Shown here piece by piece: positions 36,545-45,828 of a stretch of 51,143 nt of DNA. Both the position numbers and the translations under genes were made by a program. The notes under the pieces are model-generated. The model was given only the letters and a program-made list of their open reading frames with translations. It made no database searches and was not told where the DNA came from. How positions within the stretch are numbered: the first letter of the stretch is position 1; each line of letters starts with the position of its first letter. The stretch covers positions 1-51,143 of the forward strand of contig CAZSTX010000007.1 in assembly GCA_964610025.1 (NCBI GenBank). The letters are read 5' to 3'. This DNA comes from UBA5266 sp964610025 (lineage in GTDB: Bacteria; Bacteroidota; Bacteroidia; Bacteroidales; WCHB1-69).

Positions 36545-37105
36545 TTATTCATTTTCATAAAATAATAATTCTGGATTATAGATAGTATATTTACTTAAGG
36601 ATTCGTCTGATTCAAATTTTTGACCTATATAAACACTACCGTCTGCTTTTGTTTGTTTAATTTGTGTATTAGAATAAATTAACTTTTTTTGCACATCCCA
36701 AATAAGATGTTCTGTTTCAATAATTTCACCTGTTTCAAAATTAGTGATTACAACATTTCTTTTGGCTTCCATTATATTTTCATTTTCACGATTAATGCCA
36801 TACAAAGCTGTTAATTTCGATACTTTTGTTTTGCCATTTTTATAGGTAATTATTTCGATTCCATTAGGGCATTCTTGGCGAGGATTTTCTCCATGATAAG
36901 TATGTAAAAGTGGTGTTTTAAATTCGTGTGTTACTAATGCTTCTTGGCTAATATATAAATGTATATTCTTTGATATTTCATCAGGAATGGCTTCATTTTT
37001 AAAAATCTGATTAATAACAGCAATATCATTACTGCAAGAAAAAAACAAAACGACAGTTATAAAAAATACAACTATCGTTTTTATATGTTTATAATGAAAG
37101 CACAT
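36545..37105 (-). CDS. lptC: LPS export protein LptC
   Basis: LptC is the periplasmic bridge component that takes LPS from LptBFG. The 186-residue protein has a hydrophobic N-terminal segment and a possible lipobox (LFFSC, cysteine at about 24). The LptC/OstA-type beta-jellyroll follows: ITYKNGKTKVSKLTALYG, VVITNFETGEIIETEHLIWD, and a final YIGQKFESDESLSKYTIYNP, which is a common LptC ending. The length is normal. It starts 3 nt after the TPR gene in the queA-coaX-OMP-TPR-lptC run. Confidence 0.87.
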   Translation of the reverse strand: MCFHYKHIKTIVVFFITVVLFFSCSNDIAVINQIFKNEAIPDEISKNIHLYISQEALVTHEFKTPLLHTYHGENPRQECPNGIEIITYKNGKTKVSKLTALYGINRENENIMEAKRNVVITNFETGEIIETEHLIWDVQKKLIYSNTQIKQTKADGSVYIGQKFESDESLSKYTIYNPELLFYENE

Positions 37106-37108
37106 GGG

Positions 37109-38566
37109 TTATCTTACGGTTGTTGCCTCTCCTATCCAACATTCAACACGATAAGATTGTCCTTTTTGTAATCCTAACTGAAAATAAGTTTCTATTTTCG
37201 GGAAATATTTACTGACAGTACTTAATTTAGTTTGAGCATCTTTATATATTCTTTGTTTATTTTCATCGTCTTGCCCTGTTGTAAGTGCCATAGCTTTATT
37301 GTATTTATCGGCTGCTACCCAATAAATAGCAGACGGAAGTTCTAAAGAACCGCAAGCAGAACTAGAAGAATAATATAAATCGCCAATAACAATATAAGCA
37401 CGTGCTTCGTTAGGATTTAATTTTAATATATTATAAGCATTTTCGCGAGCAGCCGAATATTGTCCAAGTTGCTTATAGCTTTCAATAAGAATATAATAAG
37501 TTCTAATTTTATCTGATTCTTTTTCAAACAATGGAAGTGCTTCTTTGCAATAATTTATTGCTTCAGAATAATTTCCTCTTTTATAACAACTGATAGTAGC
37601 CATTGCGAGGGCTGTTCCAGCTGTAGGCTTAATCTTATGTAGTTCTTCTACTGCATTATTATATATATCGTTGTTTGTACAATTTTCTTTAACAAAAAAC
37701 TTAATAATTTGTCTTAACACACGCTCTTCTTTCGATTGAGCTAATTTTTTCTCATAAATAGCTATTAAATCTTCACATTTTGCATATTTCGAAAAACGAA
37801 TATCCATATTTTTAGCTACTTTCTGATAGAGGTCAAAAGTTTTAGCTGTTTTAGTAGAATCGACTTTATAATCTTCGTATAGCACATCGTATTCGTCTTT
37901 AGAGACCTTATTACTATCTAATTTATCTTGTAAGTCATAAATTTTACGCATTACTTTTTCAAAAGCTATTTCACTTTCATCTAATTTGAAATCTAACACA
38001 TCAGTTATCTTATCATAAGCATCTATTGTTACCTCAGAAGTAAGTCCTTTGTTGTGCATATAACGCTCTGCTGTAATAAAAAACACGTCTAATACTTGGG
38101 GAGATGTTTCTGTTTTGCCCAATTCTATCGCTTTATTAAAAGTTTCGTAAGCATTTTCCCATTCATAAGCTCTGTATACCATGGTATTAACTGCAATTTG
38201 CCCTAATGAATATGCTTCATCTGATGGATAACATCTGATGCGTAGTTCGTATAAATCAAATAATTCTTGAATATAAGCTGCTTTTTTTAATGAATCTTTT
38301 TCTCCTTTTATCATATAATCGAGAATAATAGGTCCATTTGTAAAAATATTTTTTGTAGACATCGGACAGTTTTCTTTTGTAAACTTCCAATATCCATAGG
38401 CTTCTGCATAATTTTGCAAACGGAAAGCTTCTCTATAAAGTGATATATTGGTAATACAAGCTATACTATCTTCTCCATACTTCGGACCTTCCCATTGTGC
38501 TTTCGATGTAAATGTTAAAGCAACTACTAATCCTGTTAATAAAATTTTAATCCTATTTTTTTTCAT
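37109..38566 (-). CDS. Exported TPR protein of unknown function
   Basis: The 485-residue protein has a signal peptide ending near TSKAQ and no lipobox. The mature part is almost entirely helical with TPR repeats, clearest at residues 325-410 (RGNYSEAINYCKEALPLFEK and LGQYSAARENAYNILKLNPN). Its C-terminus contains GQSYRVECWIGEATTVR. It lies between the OMP gene (20-nt gap) and lptC (3-nt gap). This arrangement recurs near coaX in Bacteroidales, to my knowledge. A scaffold role for an envelope complex is inferred only. Confidence 0.75.
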   Translation of the reverse strand: MKKNRIKILLTGLVVALTFTSKAQWEGPKYGEDSIACITNISLYREAFRLQNYAEAYGYWKFTKENCPMSTKNIFTNGPIILDYMIKGEKDSLKKAAYIQELFDLYELRIRCYPSDEAYSLGQIAVNTMVYRAYEWENAYETFNKAIELGKTETSPQVLDVFFITAERYMHNKGLTSEVTIDAYDKITDVLDFKLDESEIAFEKVMRKIYDLQDKLDSNKVSKDEYDVLYEDYKVDSTKTAKTFDLYQKVAKNMDIRFSKYAKCEDLIAIYEKKLAQSKEERVLRQIIKFFVKENCTNNDIYNNAVEELHKIKPTAGTALAMATISCYKRGNYSEAINYCKEALPLFEKESDKIRTYYILIESYKQLGQYSAARENAYNILKLNPNEARAYIVIGDLYYSSSSACGSLELPSAIYWVAADKYNKAMALTTGQDDENKQRIYKDAQTKLSTVSKYFPKIETYFQLGLQKGQSYRVECWIGEATTVR

Positions 38567-38586
38567 TCTTTTTTTATTTAATATTA

Positions 38587-39855
38587 TTAGTCTAATTTTC
38601 TTCTTTGATACCAGCGCTCGTGTAATGCAAGATTAAACGAACACTTTACATAATCTTCTTGTAATAAATTTTTACTTAAAGTTCCCCATTGTCCATATTC
38701 AACAATAACGTTTATACGTGTTTTACTTTTTTTCATTGGAAAAGACACTCCAAAATTTATGCCAAGTCTATCAATTTGTTTTTCTTTTAGATAAAGTGGC
38801 GTTAATTCATAATAAAAACCCAAACTATATTGTATTTTTCCTATATATTTACTACCCATAGGGCTAGGGATGATACTAGCTCCTAAAGCGTATTTGTATG
38901 AATCTTTTAACGTATCTGATTGCATACCTATAACAGCATTTTTCCAGTCGTTCCATGTAAAATCACATCCTATAAAATATTTTTCAGACGACAAAGATAC
39001 ACCTACACCCACCGTTTGAGGTAGTTTTATCTTTATTGTTTCAACTCCATTCCAGTATAAAGTATCTACTACTGTTTCGCCCATAGAGGTATTTCTATAA
39101 CTTAATAGCATTTCAGATTGATTAGCAAATATAGTAGGAATTGATGGAGTGTAAATTGCTCCTATTCCTATTACTGACTTTTTTAATGGGACAAAATATT
39201 GTGTACCAAAAGAAAATAACACTCCCTTAATATTTACCCTATCATCGCCTTTAAAATTAAGAAATAAATTATCTGAAAATTCTGTTGCTCTTATTTTATC
39301 ATAGTTTCCAAAAAGATATGAAATATTACAGCCTATCGAAAAATTTTTAAACAGCCGAAAAGCATTTCCCCAGTAAAATTCATAAATTCCACCTCTTCCT
39401 TTAAAAGCCGTATTTACATTAATAGTATCGTTCCACAAACTTTCCTCATTAATAGTGTAATTAATAAAACTATAAGGTTGAAATCCAAAAGAAGTACCCC
39501 AATGTTTAGCAAGCGACAGCCCCAAAGCTAAATAATCAAATGTTATACTGCCGCCTTGTTGTTTGGTGTGATTGTCTTGTATTTTATGGTATTTATAAGT
39601 AAATGCTGCATCTATTAGAGCAGAAATAGAATCAAAACCCATATAAGATGCTGGATTTGAAAAATTTACTGCTGTTGGACTTTTATAAGCGTAAGCAACA
39701 CCACCTATTGAGCTATTTGAAAATGAACTTCGTTTCGCTAACTCACCTAATCCGAATCGAGAATAAGGAGCGCTTAATTGATTTTGAGCAATTAAGCCCT
39801 CAGTTATAATGAAAACAAAATAAATAATATTTTTAATTTTTTTGAAGTGCAACAT
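38587..39855 (-). CDS. Predicted outer-membrane beta-barrel protein
   Basis: The 422-residue protein has a signal peptide ending near LIAQ. The next region NQLSAPYSRFGLGELAKRSS and SNPASYMGFDSIS resembles OmpP1/PorV-type barrels, whose N-terminal plug contains NPAS. The rest is alternating hydrophobic and aromatic strands, ending RRKLD without the classic terminal Phe. Its ATG overlaps the coaX stop by 23 nt. Function is unknown. It is paired with the TPR gene downstream. Confidence 0.75.
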   Translation of the reverse strand: MLHFKKIKNIIYFVFIITEGLIAQNQLSAPYSRFGLGELAKRSSFSNSSIGGVAYAYKSPTAVNFSNPASYMGFDSISALIDAAFTYKYHKIQDNHTKQQGGSITFDYLALGLSLAKHWGTSFGFQPYSFINYTINEESLWNDTINVNTAFKGRGGIYEFYWGNAFRLFKNFSIGCNISYLFGNYDKIRATEFSDNLFLNFKGDDRVNIKGVLFSFGTQYFVPLKKSVIGIGAIYTPSIPTIFANQSEMLLSYRNTSMGETVVDTLYWNGVETIKIKLPQTVGVGVSLSSEKYFIGCDFTWNDWKNAVIGMQSDTLKDSYKYALGASIIPSPMGSKYIGKIQYSLGFYYELTPLYLKEKQIDRLGINFGVSFPMKKSKTRINVIVEYGQWGTLSKNLLQEDYVKCSFNLALHERWYQRRKLD

Positions 39856-40570
39856 TATGTTTTAGTATTATGGATAAACCTAAAATAACAAGATTGGGAA
39901 TAGTAATAATTTCGTGTTGAAATTGATGAGAAAAAAAAGACATATCCCCACCCGTTAGAATAACTTTAATGTCGGGATATTTATTTTTATATTGATTAAT
40001 ATATCCATTGCATTCATGGATAATACCATTAAGCACCCCACTTTGAATAGACTCTTCAGTTGTTTTTCCTATAAAATCATTAGATGATTGGGCCTTAACA
40101 TAGGGTAGTTTTTTTGTAAAATGATTTAACGCTTTTAGTCTCATATGTAAGCCGGGCGATATACTTCCACCTATGTATTCACCTTTTTCGTTTATAAAAT
40201 CGCAAGTAATACAGGTACCTAATTGTATAATTAAACAATCTTTATTGGGATATAACTCATTAGCAGCTACAGCAACAGCTAACCTATCAGTTCCCAATGT
40301 ATTAGACGATTTGTAATTATTAAAAATAGGGATAGGTGTTTGATTTGAAAAAATCAAACATTGGTATTTTGAGCATAAATAAGTTTCTAATTTTTCATTT
40401 TTCGGTAACACCGAAGATATAATTGCACGATGTAAAGTGTATTTTTGTTCTAATATATTGATATCATCAATACAAAAATTATCGTAATACTCTAGAAAGA
40501 CGATTTCGCTATTATTTACAATAGCAATTTTTTTATTTGTATTTCCAAAATCAATTATTAAACTATTCAA
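39833..40570 (-). CDS. coaX: Type III pantothenate kinase
   Basis: CoaX phosphorylates pantothenate, the first step of CoA synthesis. The 245-residue ASKHA kinase shows phosphate-1 motif IDFGNTNKK at residues 6-14, GTDRLAVA at about 92-99, the phosphate-2 LGTCITCDF and GGSISPGLHMR. These are the type III signatures. It lies 10 nt after the queA stop and overlaps the OMP gene by 23 nt. The length is normal. Confidence 0.94.
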   Translation of the reverse strand: MNSLIIDFGNTNKKIAIVNNSEIVFLEYYDNFCIDDINILEQKYTLHRAIISSVLPKNEKLETYLCSKYQCLIFSNQTPIPIFNNYKSSNTLGTDRLAVAVAANELYPNKDCLIIQLGTCITCDFINEKGEYIGGSISPGLHMRLKALNHFTKKLPYVKAQSSNDFIGKTTEESIQSGVLNGIIHECNGYINQYKNKYPDIKVILTGGDMSFFSHQFQHEIITIPNLVILGLSIILKHNVALQKN

Positions 40571-40580
40571 AACAAGCTAA

Positions 40581-41633
40581 TTAAATGATTAACATAGCAT
40601 CACCATAAGTTAAAAATCGATAGCGTTCATTAATAGCTTCTTTATAGGCTTTCATTACTAATTCATAACCACCAAATGCAGCAACAAGCATTAACATTAG
40701 CGATTCGGAAGGATGAAAATTAGTAATCATTGCATCAACAGATTTGAAATCATAAGGAGGAAAAATAAATTTATTAGTCCATCCTTTATAAGGTTTTATC
40801 AACCCCGACATATAAACAGAAGATTCTAATGCTTTTAAAGTAGTTGTTCCTATTGCACATATTTTTCTATTTTTTTCTTTTGCCTCATTAATAATATTAG
40901 CTGCTTTTTCGCTTATCTCCATTTCTTCCGAATCGGTTTTATGCTTTGCAAGGTCTTCGACATCTATAGCTTTAAAATTACCAATACCAGCATGTAATGT
41001 AATTTCAGCAAAAGACACTCCTTTTAGCTCCAACATTTTTATCATTTCTCGACTCAGGTGAAAGCCTGCTGCTGGCGCTACCACTGATCCTTCTTCTTTT
41101 GCATAAATAGTTTGATAATAATCACAATCTTCTTCTGTGATGTTACGTAGTTTTTGTATGCACTCAGGCACAGGCATTAAGCCTATAGAGAACAATTTTC
41201 TTTTAAATTCTTCGTAAGTGCCATCAAATAAAAAACGTAAGGTTCTGCCTCGCGAAGTTGTATTGTCGATAACTTCTGCTATCAATGTATCATTATCAAA
41301 ATAAATTTTATTTCCAATACGTATTTTTCGTGCAGGGTCAACCAAGACATCCCAAAGTCTACTTTCTCTGTCTAACTCTCTCAATAAAAAAACATTAATA
41401 ATAGAGCCTGTTTTTTCTTTTTCTCCTTCCAACATCGCAGGAAAAACTTTAGTGTTGTTTAAAACAAAAACATCTTCTTCTTCAAAATAATCAATAATTT
41501 CTTTGACTATTTTATGTTCAATTGTTTGTTTTTTTCTATTTAACACAAGCAAACGAGCTTCATTTTTTTCTTCATGTGGATATGCCGCAATAAGATCTTG
41601 TGGCAAAAAATACTTGAATTGTGATAGTTTCAT
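40581..41633 (-). CDS. queA: tRNA preQ1(34) S-adenosylmethionine ribosyltransferase-isomerase
   Basis: QueA transfers and isomerises the ribosyl group of SAM onto preQ1 in tRNA to make epoxyqueuosine. The 350-residue protein has the standard opening FKYFLPQDLIAAYP, LVLNRKKQTI, VFVLNNTKVFPAML and VVAPAAGFHLSREM, then FHPSESLMLMLVAAFGG near the C-terminus. The length is normal. The upstream gap to atpD (divergent) has no convincing -7 element or preQ1 riboswitch. It heads the queA-coaX-OMP-TPR-lptC run. Confidence 0.95.
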   Translation of the reverse strand: MKLSQFKYFLPQDLIAAYPHEEKNEARLLVLNRKKQTIEHKIVKEIIDYFEEEDVFVLNNTKVFPAMLEGEKEKTGSIINVFLLRELDRESRLWDVLVDPARKIRIGNKIYFDNDTLIAEVIDNTTSRGRTLRFLFDGTYEEFKRKLFSIGLMPVPECIQKLRNITEEDCDYYQTIYAKEEGSVVAPAAGFHLSREMIKMLELKGVSFAEITLHAGIGNFKAIDVEDLAKHKTDSEEMEISEKAANIINEAKEKNRKICAIGTTTLKALESSVYMSGLIKPYKGWTNKFIFPPYDFKSVDAMITNFHPSESLMLMLVAAFGGYELVMKAYKEAINERYRFLTYGDAMLII

Positions 41634-41769
41634 ATTTTTATTTTATATAACTGCTTAATTATCAAATATTAAAATTATTATATATATACATACTCATATT
41701 TTAACGTATAAATTTTATTATTATTTTATACAATAAAAAAAGTTGAAAATTTTTTTATTAAAACGGCAA

Positions 41770-41803
41770 TTTGTATTTAAAATTTTGTTTCTTTGTATTT
41801 TTA
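41770..41803 (+). promoter_or_regulatory. Candidate atpD promoter
   Basis: TTTG at 41770-41773 and TATTTTTA at 41796-41803 are separated by 22 nt. They approximate the Bacteroidota -33/-7 pair TTTG and TAnnTTTG, with the last base of the -7 differing. The atpD ATG is 45 nt downstream. The call is tentative because the region is extremely AT-rich. Confidence 0.35.
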
Positions 41804-41848
41804 AATTTCAAAAGATCACACATATATATATGACTAAAAATCAGACTT

Positions 41849-43363
41849 ATGGAGAATAATAAAAAAGCGACTGGAAAAGTTTCACAGATAATTGGTGCCG
41901 TTATTGATGTTATTTTTGAGCAACAAGAAGATTTGCCAAGAATTTACGATGCATTAGAAATAACAAAAGACAACGGAATGAAAATAGTGCTTGAGTGCGA
42001 ACAAGACATTGGCGAAAATACGATGCGTTGCATTGCTATGGACTCTACTGACGGTTTACACAGAGGCATGGAAGTTGTCAATACAAGACGAACAATAAGT
42101 ATGCCTGCTGCTAATTTAAATGGTAGATTGTTAAATGTTATTGGCGATACCATTGACGGAATAGCACCAATTGAAACCAATAATTATCGAAGCATTCATC
42201 AAGACCCACCTACTTTTGAAAATTTGACTACTACTGCTGAAGTTTTATTTACAGGCATTAAAGTTATTGACTTAATTGAACCTTATATGAAAGGAGGTAA
42301 AATTGGTTTATTTGGCGGTGCCGGCGTAGGCAAAACAGTTCTTATTATGGAAATGATTAACAACATTGCAAAAGAATACGATGGGATGTCCGTTTTTGCT
42401 GGTGTTGGTGAACGCACACGCGAAGGAAATGATCTTTTAAGAGAAATGATAGAATCTGGAGTTATTCGTTACGGCGAAGAATTTCTAAAAGATATGGAAA
42501 AAGGTGGTTGGGACTTAAGTTTAGTCGATAAAAAACTTTTAGAAGAATCGCAAGCAACCTTGGTATTTGGACAAATGAACGAACCTCCCGGTGCTCGTGC
42601 CAGAGTAGCTTTATCAGGGTTAACAGTAGCCGAATATTACCGTGACGGAGACGACCAAGGAAAAGGTCGCGATATTTTATTTTTTGTAGATAATATTTTT
42701 CGATTTACACAAGCTGGGTCAGAAGTTTCAGCTTTGTTAGGACGTATGCCATCAGCAGTAGGATATCAACCAACTTTAGCTACTGAAATGGGAATTATGC
42801 AAGAGCGTATTACTTCTACTAAAAGAGGTTCTATCACATCAGTTCAAGCAATTTATGTTCCAGCTGATGACTTGACCGACCCTGCCCCTGCTACTACTTT
42901 CTCTCACTTAGATGCAACCACTGTATTGAGTCGAAAAATAGCTTCGTTAGGAATTTATCCCGCTGTTGACCCACTGGATTCAACTTCTCGTATTTTATCG
43001 CCCGATATAGTTGGTGAAGTTCATTATAAAACAGCTCAAAGAGTAAAAGAAACTTTACAACGTTATAATGAATTACAAGATATTATTGCCATTTTGGGGA
43101 TGGACGAATTAAGTGAAGAAGATAAACTTATTGTTCATCGTGCAAGACGTATCCAACGCTTTCTTTCACAACCGTTTTTTGTAGCTGAACAATTTACAGG
43201 ATTAAAAGGTGTTTTTGTTCCTATAGAAGATACAATTAAAGGATTCAATATGATACTTGATGGAGAAGTTGATCAATATCCCGAAGCAGCTTTCAACTTA
43301 GTAGGTACTATTGAAGAAGCAATCGAAAAAGGGAAGAAAATGTTAGAAGAAACGAAAGAATAA
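41849..43363 (+). CDS. atpD: F0F1 ATP synthase beta subunit
   Basis: The 504-residue catalytic beta chain has Walker A GGAGVGKTVLIMEMI at about residues 157-171. It carries the GERTREGNDLLREM loop, the DELSEED segment that contacts gamma, and RILSPDIVGEVHY. The sequence is complete. It lies 3 nt before atpC. The other F0F1 genes (atpA, B, E, F, G, H) are not in the window, so the operon is split. Confidence 0.97.
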   Translation: MENNKKATGKVSQIIGAVIDVIFEQQEDLPRIYDALEITKDNGMKIVLECEQDIGENTMRCIAMDSTDGLHRGMEVVNTRRTISMPAANLNGRLLNVIGDTIDGIAPIETNNYRSIHQDPPTFENLTTTAEVLFTGIKVIDLIEPYMKGGKIGLFGGAGVGKTVLIMEMINNIAKEYDGMSVFAGVGERTREGNDLLREMIESGVIRYGEEFLKDMEKGGWDLSLVDKKLLEESQATLVFGQMNEPPGARARVALSGLTVAEYYRDGDDQGKGRDILFFVDNIFRFTQAGSEVSALLGRMPSAVGYQPTLATEMGIMQERITSTKRGSITSVQAIYVPADDLTDPAPATTFSHLDATTVLSRKIASLGIYPAVDPLDSTSRILSPDIVGEVHYKTAQRVKETLQRYNELQDIIAILGMDELSEEDKLIVHRARRIQRFLSQPFFVAEQFTGLKGVFVPIEDTIKGFNMILDGEVDQYPEAAFNLVGTIEEAIEKGKKMLEETKE

Positions 43364-43366
43364 ATC

Positions 43367-43609
43367 ATGAAAGTTGAAATCATATCGCCCAATAAACAAG
43401 AAGTAATTGACAATGTAGTTTCTGTTCAATTGCCGGGAAGTGATGGATTATTTGCCATACTTAATAATCATGCTCCATTGATTGCATCTTTAGCAATTGG
43501 GAAAGTGAAAATAATTAATACTAACAATCAAACTACTTTCCATGAAATTAGTGGCGGAATAGTAGAAGTGTTAAAAAATAAAATAATCATTTTAACCGAG
43601 ACAAATTAA
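43367..43609 (+). CDS. atpC: F0F1 ATP synthase epsilon subunit, short form
   Basis: The 80-residue protein matches the N-terminal beta-sandwich of epsilon: QVEI-type opening KVEIISPN and QLPGSDGLFAILNNHAPLIA, then GGIVEVLKNKIIILTE. The C-terminal helical hairpin of the usual ~130-residue protein is absent, which is common in Bacteroidota. It follows atpD by 3 nt and is followed immediately by a perfect terminator. Confidence 0.93.
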   Translation: MKVEIISPNKQEVIDNVVSVQLPGSDGLFAILNNHAPLIASLAIGKVKIINTNNQTTFHEISGGIVEVLKNKIIILTETN

Positions 43610-43645
43610 TTAAAAAGGAGTGATAATCACTCCTTTTTAATTTTT
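43610..43645 (+). terminator. Intrinsic terminator after atpC, bidirectional
   Basis: A perfect 14-bp stem, TTAAAAAGGAGTGA (43610-43623) with TCACTCCTTTTTAA (43627-43640), has a 3-nt loop and is followed by TTTTT. Its symmetry lets it serve fabG on the minus strand too, whose stop lies at 43694. Confidence 0.93.
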
Positions 43646-43693
43646 ATCTATCAAAATCAAGTTGATTTTTTTCAAAATCTTTACAAGGCATTA

Positions 43694-44440
43694 TTACATG
43701 TGCATACCACCATCGCAACTAATGGTTTGCCCTGTGATATAACTCGCCAAATCGGAAGCAAGATAAACAGCCGTATTTGCGACATCAATAGCTGTTCCTG
43801 CTTTACGTAAAGGAATGGTTTTCAGCCATGCTTCACGCATTTCGGGATTCAAAACTTGCGTCATTTCTGTTTCTATAAATCCAGGAGCTATGGCATTGCA
43901 GCGAATATTTCTCGACCCCAATTCTTTAGCTACCGATTTAGTAAACCCAAGCATCCCTGCTTTTGCAGCAGCATAATTAGCTTGACCGGCGTTACCTTCT
44001 AAACCTACCACAGAACTAATATTGATAATACAACCCGAACGCTGTTTGAGCATGATAGGTTGTACAGCTTTTGTAAGATTAAAAACTGATTTTAAGTTAA
44101 CAGTAAGCACACTGTCCCAATCGGCTTCACTCATACGTAATAATAAATTATCACGTGTAATACCTGCATTATTAATTAATATATCGATGGTTCCAAAATC
44201 TTCGACAATTTGTTTTATTGTTTCCTCTGATTCGCTAAAAGAAGCTGCATTAGAAGTATAAAATTTAGCTTTTATTCCTAAATTGTTAAGTTGTTTTTCT
44301 ACTTCTTTTGCATGTTCGTCTTCTTTTAAATCAGTAAAAGCAATGTTTGCTCCTTGTTGAGCATAAACAAGTGCTATCTCTTTTCCTATTCCACGAGCTG
44401 CGCCAGTTATTAAAGCAGTCTTATTTGTTAGAAGTTTCAT
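43694..44440 (-). CDS. fabG: 3-oxoacyl-ACP reductase FabG
   Basis: The 248-residue short-chain dehydrogenase reduces 3-ketoacyl-ACP with NADPH in fatty-acid elongation. The cofactor motif TGAARGIG lies at about residues 11-18, and NNAGITRDNLL follows. The catalytic triad is S-x12-Y-x3-K: ISSVVGLEGNAGQANYAAAK. The C-terminal DGGMHM is the FabG ending. The length is standard. It has its own -7 element (TACATTTG) 30 nt upstream. No fab cluster surrounds it, but FabG is the best name. Confidence 0.92.
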   Translation of the reverse strand: MKLLTNKTALITGAARGIGKEIALVYAQQGANIAFTDLKEDEHAKEVEKQLNNLGIKAKFYTSNAASFSESEETIKQIVEDFGTIDILINNAGITRDNLLLRMSEADWDSVLTVNLKSVFNLTKAVQPIMLKQRSGCIINISSVVGLEGNAGQANYAAAKAGMLGFTKSVAKELGSRNIRCNAIAPGFIETEMTQVLNPEMREAWLKTIPLRKAGTAIDVANTAVYLASDLASYITGQTISCDGGMHM

Positions 44441-44470
44441 GTTAATTTATATTTTATATTTAATTTAATG

Positions 44471-44478
44471 CAAATGTA
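44471..44478 (-). promoter_or_regulatory. Bacteroidota -7 element upstream of fabG
   Basis: TACATTTG on the minus strand matches TAnnTTTG exactly, 30 nt upstream of the fabG ATG. Confidence 0.45.
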
Positions 44479-44585
44479 TAAAAATATTTCAAATGTTTAT
44501 AAATTATCTTTTCAAAAAAGCTCAATAATATTTTCAAATCACTTTAATTATTACTATAAGTCATTATTTTTTAAAAGAATAACAC

Positions 44586-45809
44586 CTATTTTTCTTTAAC
44601 ATCCATTACGTCACGTAAAACATTTCCTAATAGCATAAAAGTAAGTACAAGTAGCATAATAGCTATTCCGGGAACAATAGCCAAATAAGCATAATCTAAA
44701 ATAATATACCCATAATTTTCTTTAATCATCGTTCCCCAAGAAGGCATAGGAGGTTGCACTCCAATTCCTAAAAAACTAAGTCCTGCTTCGGTAAGAATTG
44801 CTGAAGCAAAATTAGCAGCCGATATTACAATAATTGTTCCAGATATATTAGGAATGATATGTTTAAATATAATAGTCATGGAATGAAATCCTAAGGCTTT
44901 AGATGCTTCTACAAATTCGCTTTCTCGCATACTAATTACTTGTCCTCTTACTACTCTTGCAATATCGACCCACATTGTTAAACCAATAGCCACAAAAATT
45001 TGCCAAAATCCACTCCCTAAAGCAAAACTAATAGCTATTACTAATAATAAAGTAGGTATCGACCACACTACATTAATAAACCACATTATCAAATCGTCTA
45101 TCCAGCCACGAAAATACCCTCCTATTGCTCCCATAAATACGCCTATTAATAAAGCAATCGAAACAGATATAAATCCTACTGATAGGCTAACTCTTGCCCC
45201 AATAATAAGTTGGCTTAATACATCTCGCCCATATCTATCGGTTCCTAAATAATATCTCTTTTGAATAATGTGCTTCTCTTTTATTTTATTTTGTAGTTCT
45301 GTAATTTCTACTTTATGTTGTTGATTGTATATATCTTTAAAAGAAATATATTTTTCGTCAGCCAATACTTTTATGCCATTTTTTAAAGGATAAACAACAT
45401 CAGCTATAAGAAAAAAAGAAGAATTATAAGGTGGTATTTCTTGAAAACGTTCGACAGCAATAGAATCTTTATAAAAACGATAAGAAGATATAGGAATATA
45501 GGTATAAGGATTTGTTTGTCCAAACAGCATTTTTTTTAAAAAATTAACTTTTTCTATTTCCTGATTTTTTCGCACACCAAGCATAGTAATTTTAGTTCCT
45601 GGCTTCTGTAAACGTATCTCTAACAGTTGTTCGTTGGCGTAAGGAGTACTATCGGGAGTAATTAAATAACCAATTACAGCAATAAATATCATAAAAGAAA
45701 GAAAAAATAATAATAATTTTCCTTGTTTTTTTTTCTTAAATTTTTGCCAGACTATTTTACTAATAGACTGAGAAACATACTCTTTTTTGTTTTGAAAAAA
45801 TAAACCCAT
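44586..45809 (-). CDS. OppC/DppC-type ABC transporter permease
   Basis: The protein is 407 residues from the ATG at 45809. The longer frame to 45902 overlaps the M23 gene. TM1 is at about residues 32-52 and is followed by a periplasmic insertion of about 130 residues with no similarity I recognise. The BPD_transp_1 domain follows with YLGTDRYGRDVLSQLIIGAR at about 187-206, five TM segments and the EAA loop EASKALGFHSMTIIFKHIIPN. This is the second-permease type of peptide or nickel ABC importers. No binding protein, partner permease or ATPase is nearby. It follows the M23 gene by 19 nt. Confidence 0.88.
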   Translation of the reverse strand: MGLFFQNKKEYVSQSISKIVWQKFKKKKQGKLLLFFLSFMIFIAVIGYLITPDSTPYANEQLLEIRLQKPGTKITMLGVRKNQEIEKVNFLKKMLFGQTNPYTYIPISSYRFYKDSIAVERFQEIPPYNSSFFLIADVVYPLKNGIKVLADEKYISFKDIYNQQHKVEITELQNKIKEKHIIQKRYYLGTDRYGRDVLSQLIIGARVSLSVGFISVSIALLIGVFMGAIGGYFRGWIDDLIMWFINVVWSIPTLLLVIAISFALGSGFWQIFVAIGLTMWVDIARVVRGQVISMRESEFVEASKALGFHSMTIIFKHIIPNISGTIIVISAANFASAILTEAGLSFLGIGVQPPMPSWGTMIKENYGYIILDYAYLAIVPGIAIMLLVLTFMLLGNVLRDVMDVKEK

Positions 45810-45828
45810 ATTTATGCTACTATAAAAA

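Noticed and set aside
41634..41848. preQ1 riboswitch upstream of queA
   Set aside because: The AT-rich gap lacks the conserved aptamer core and pseudoknot pairing.
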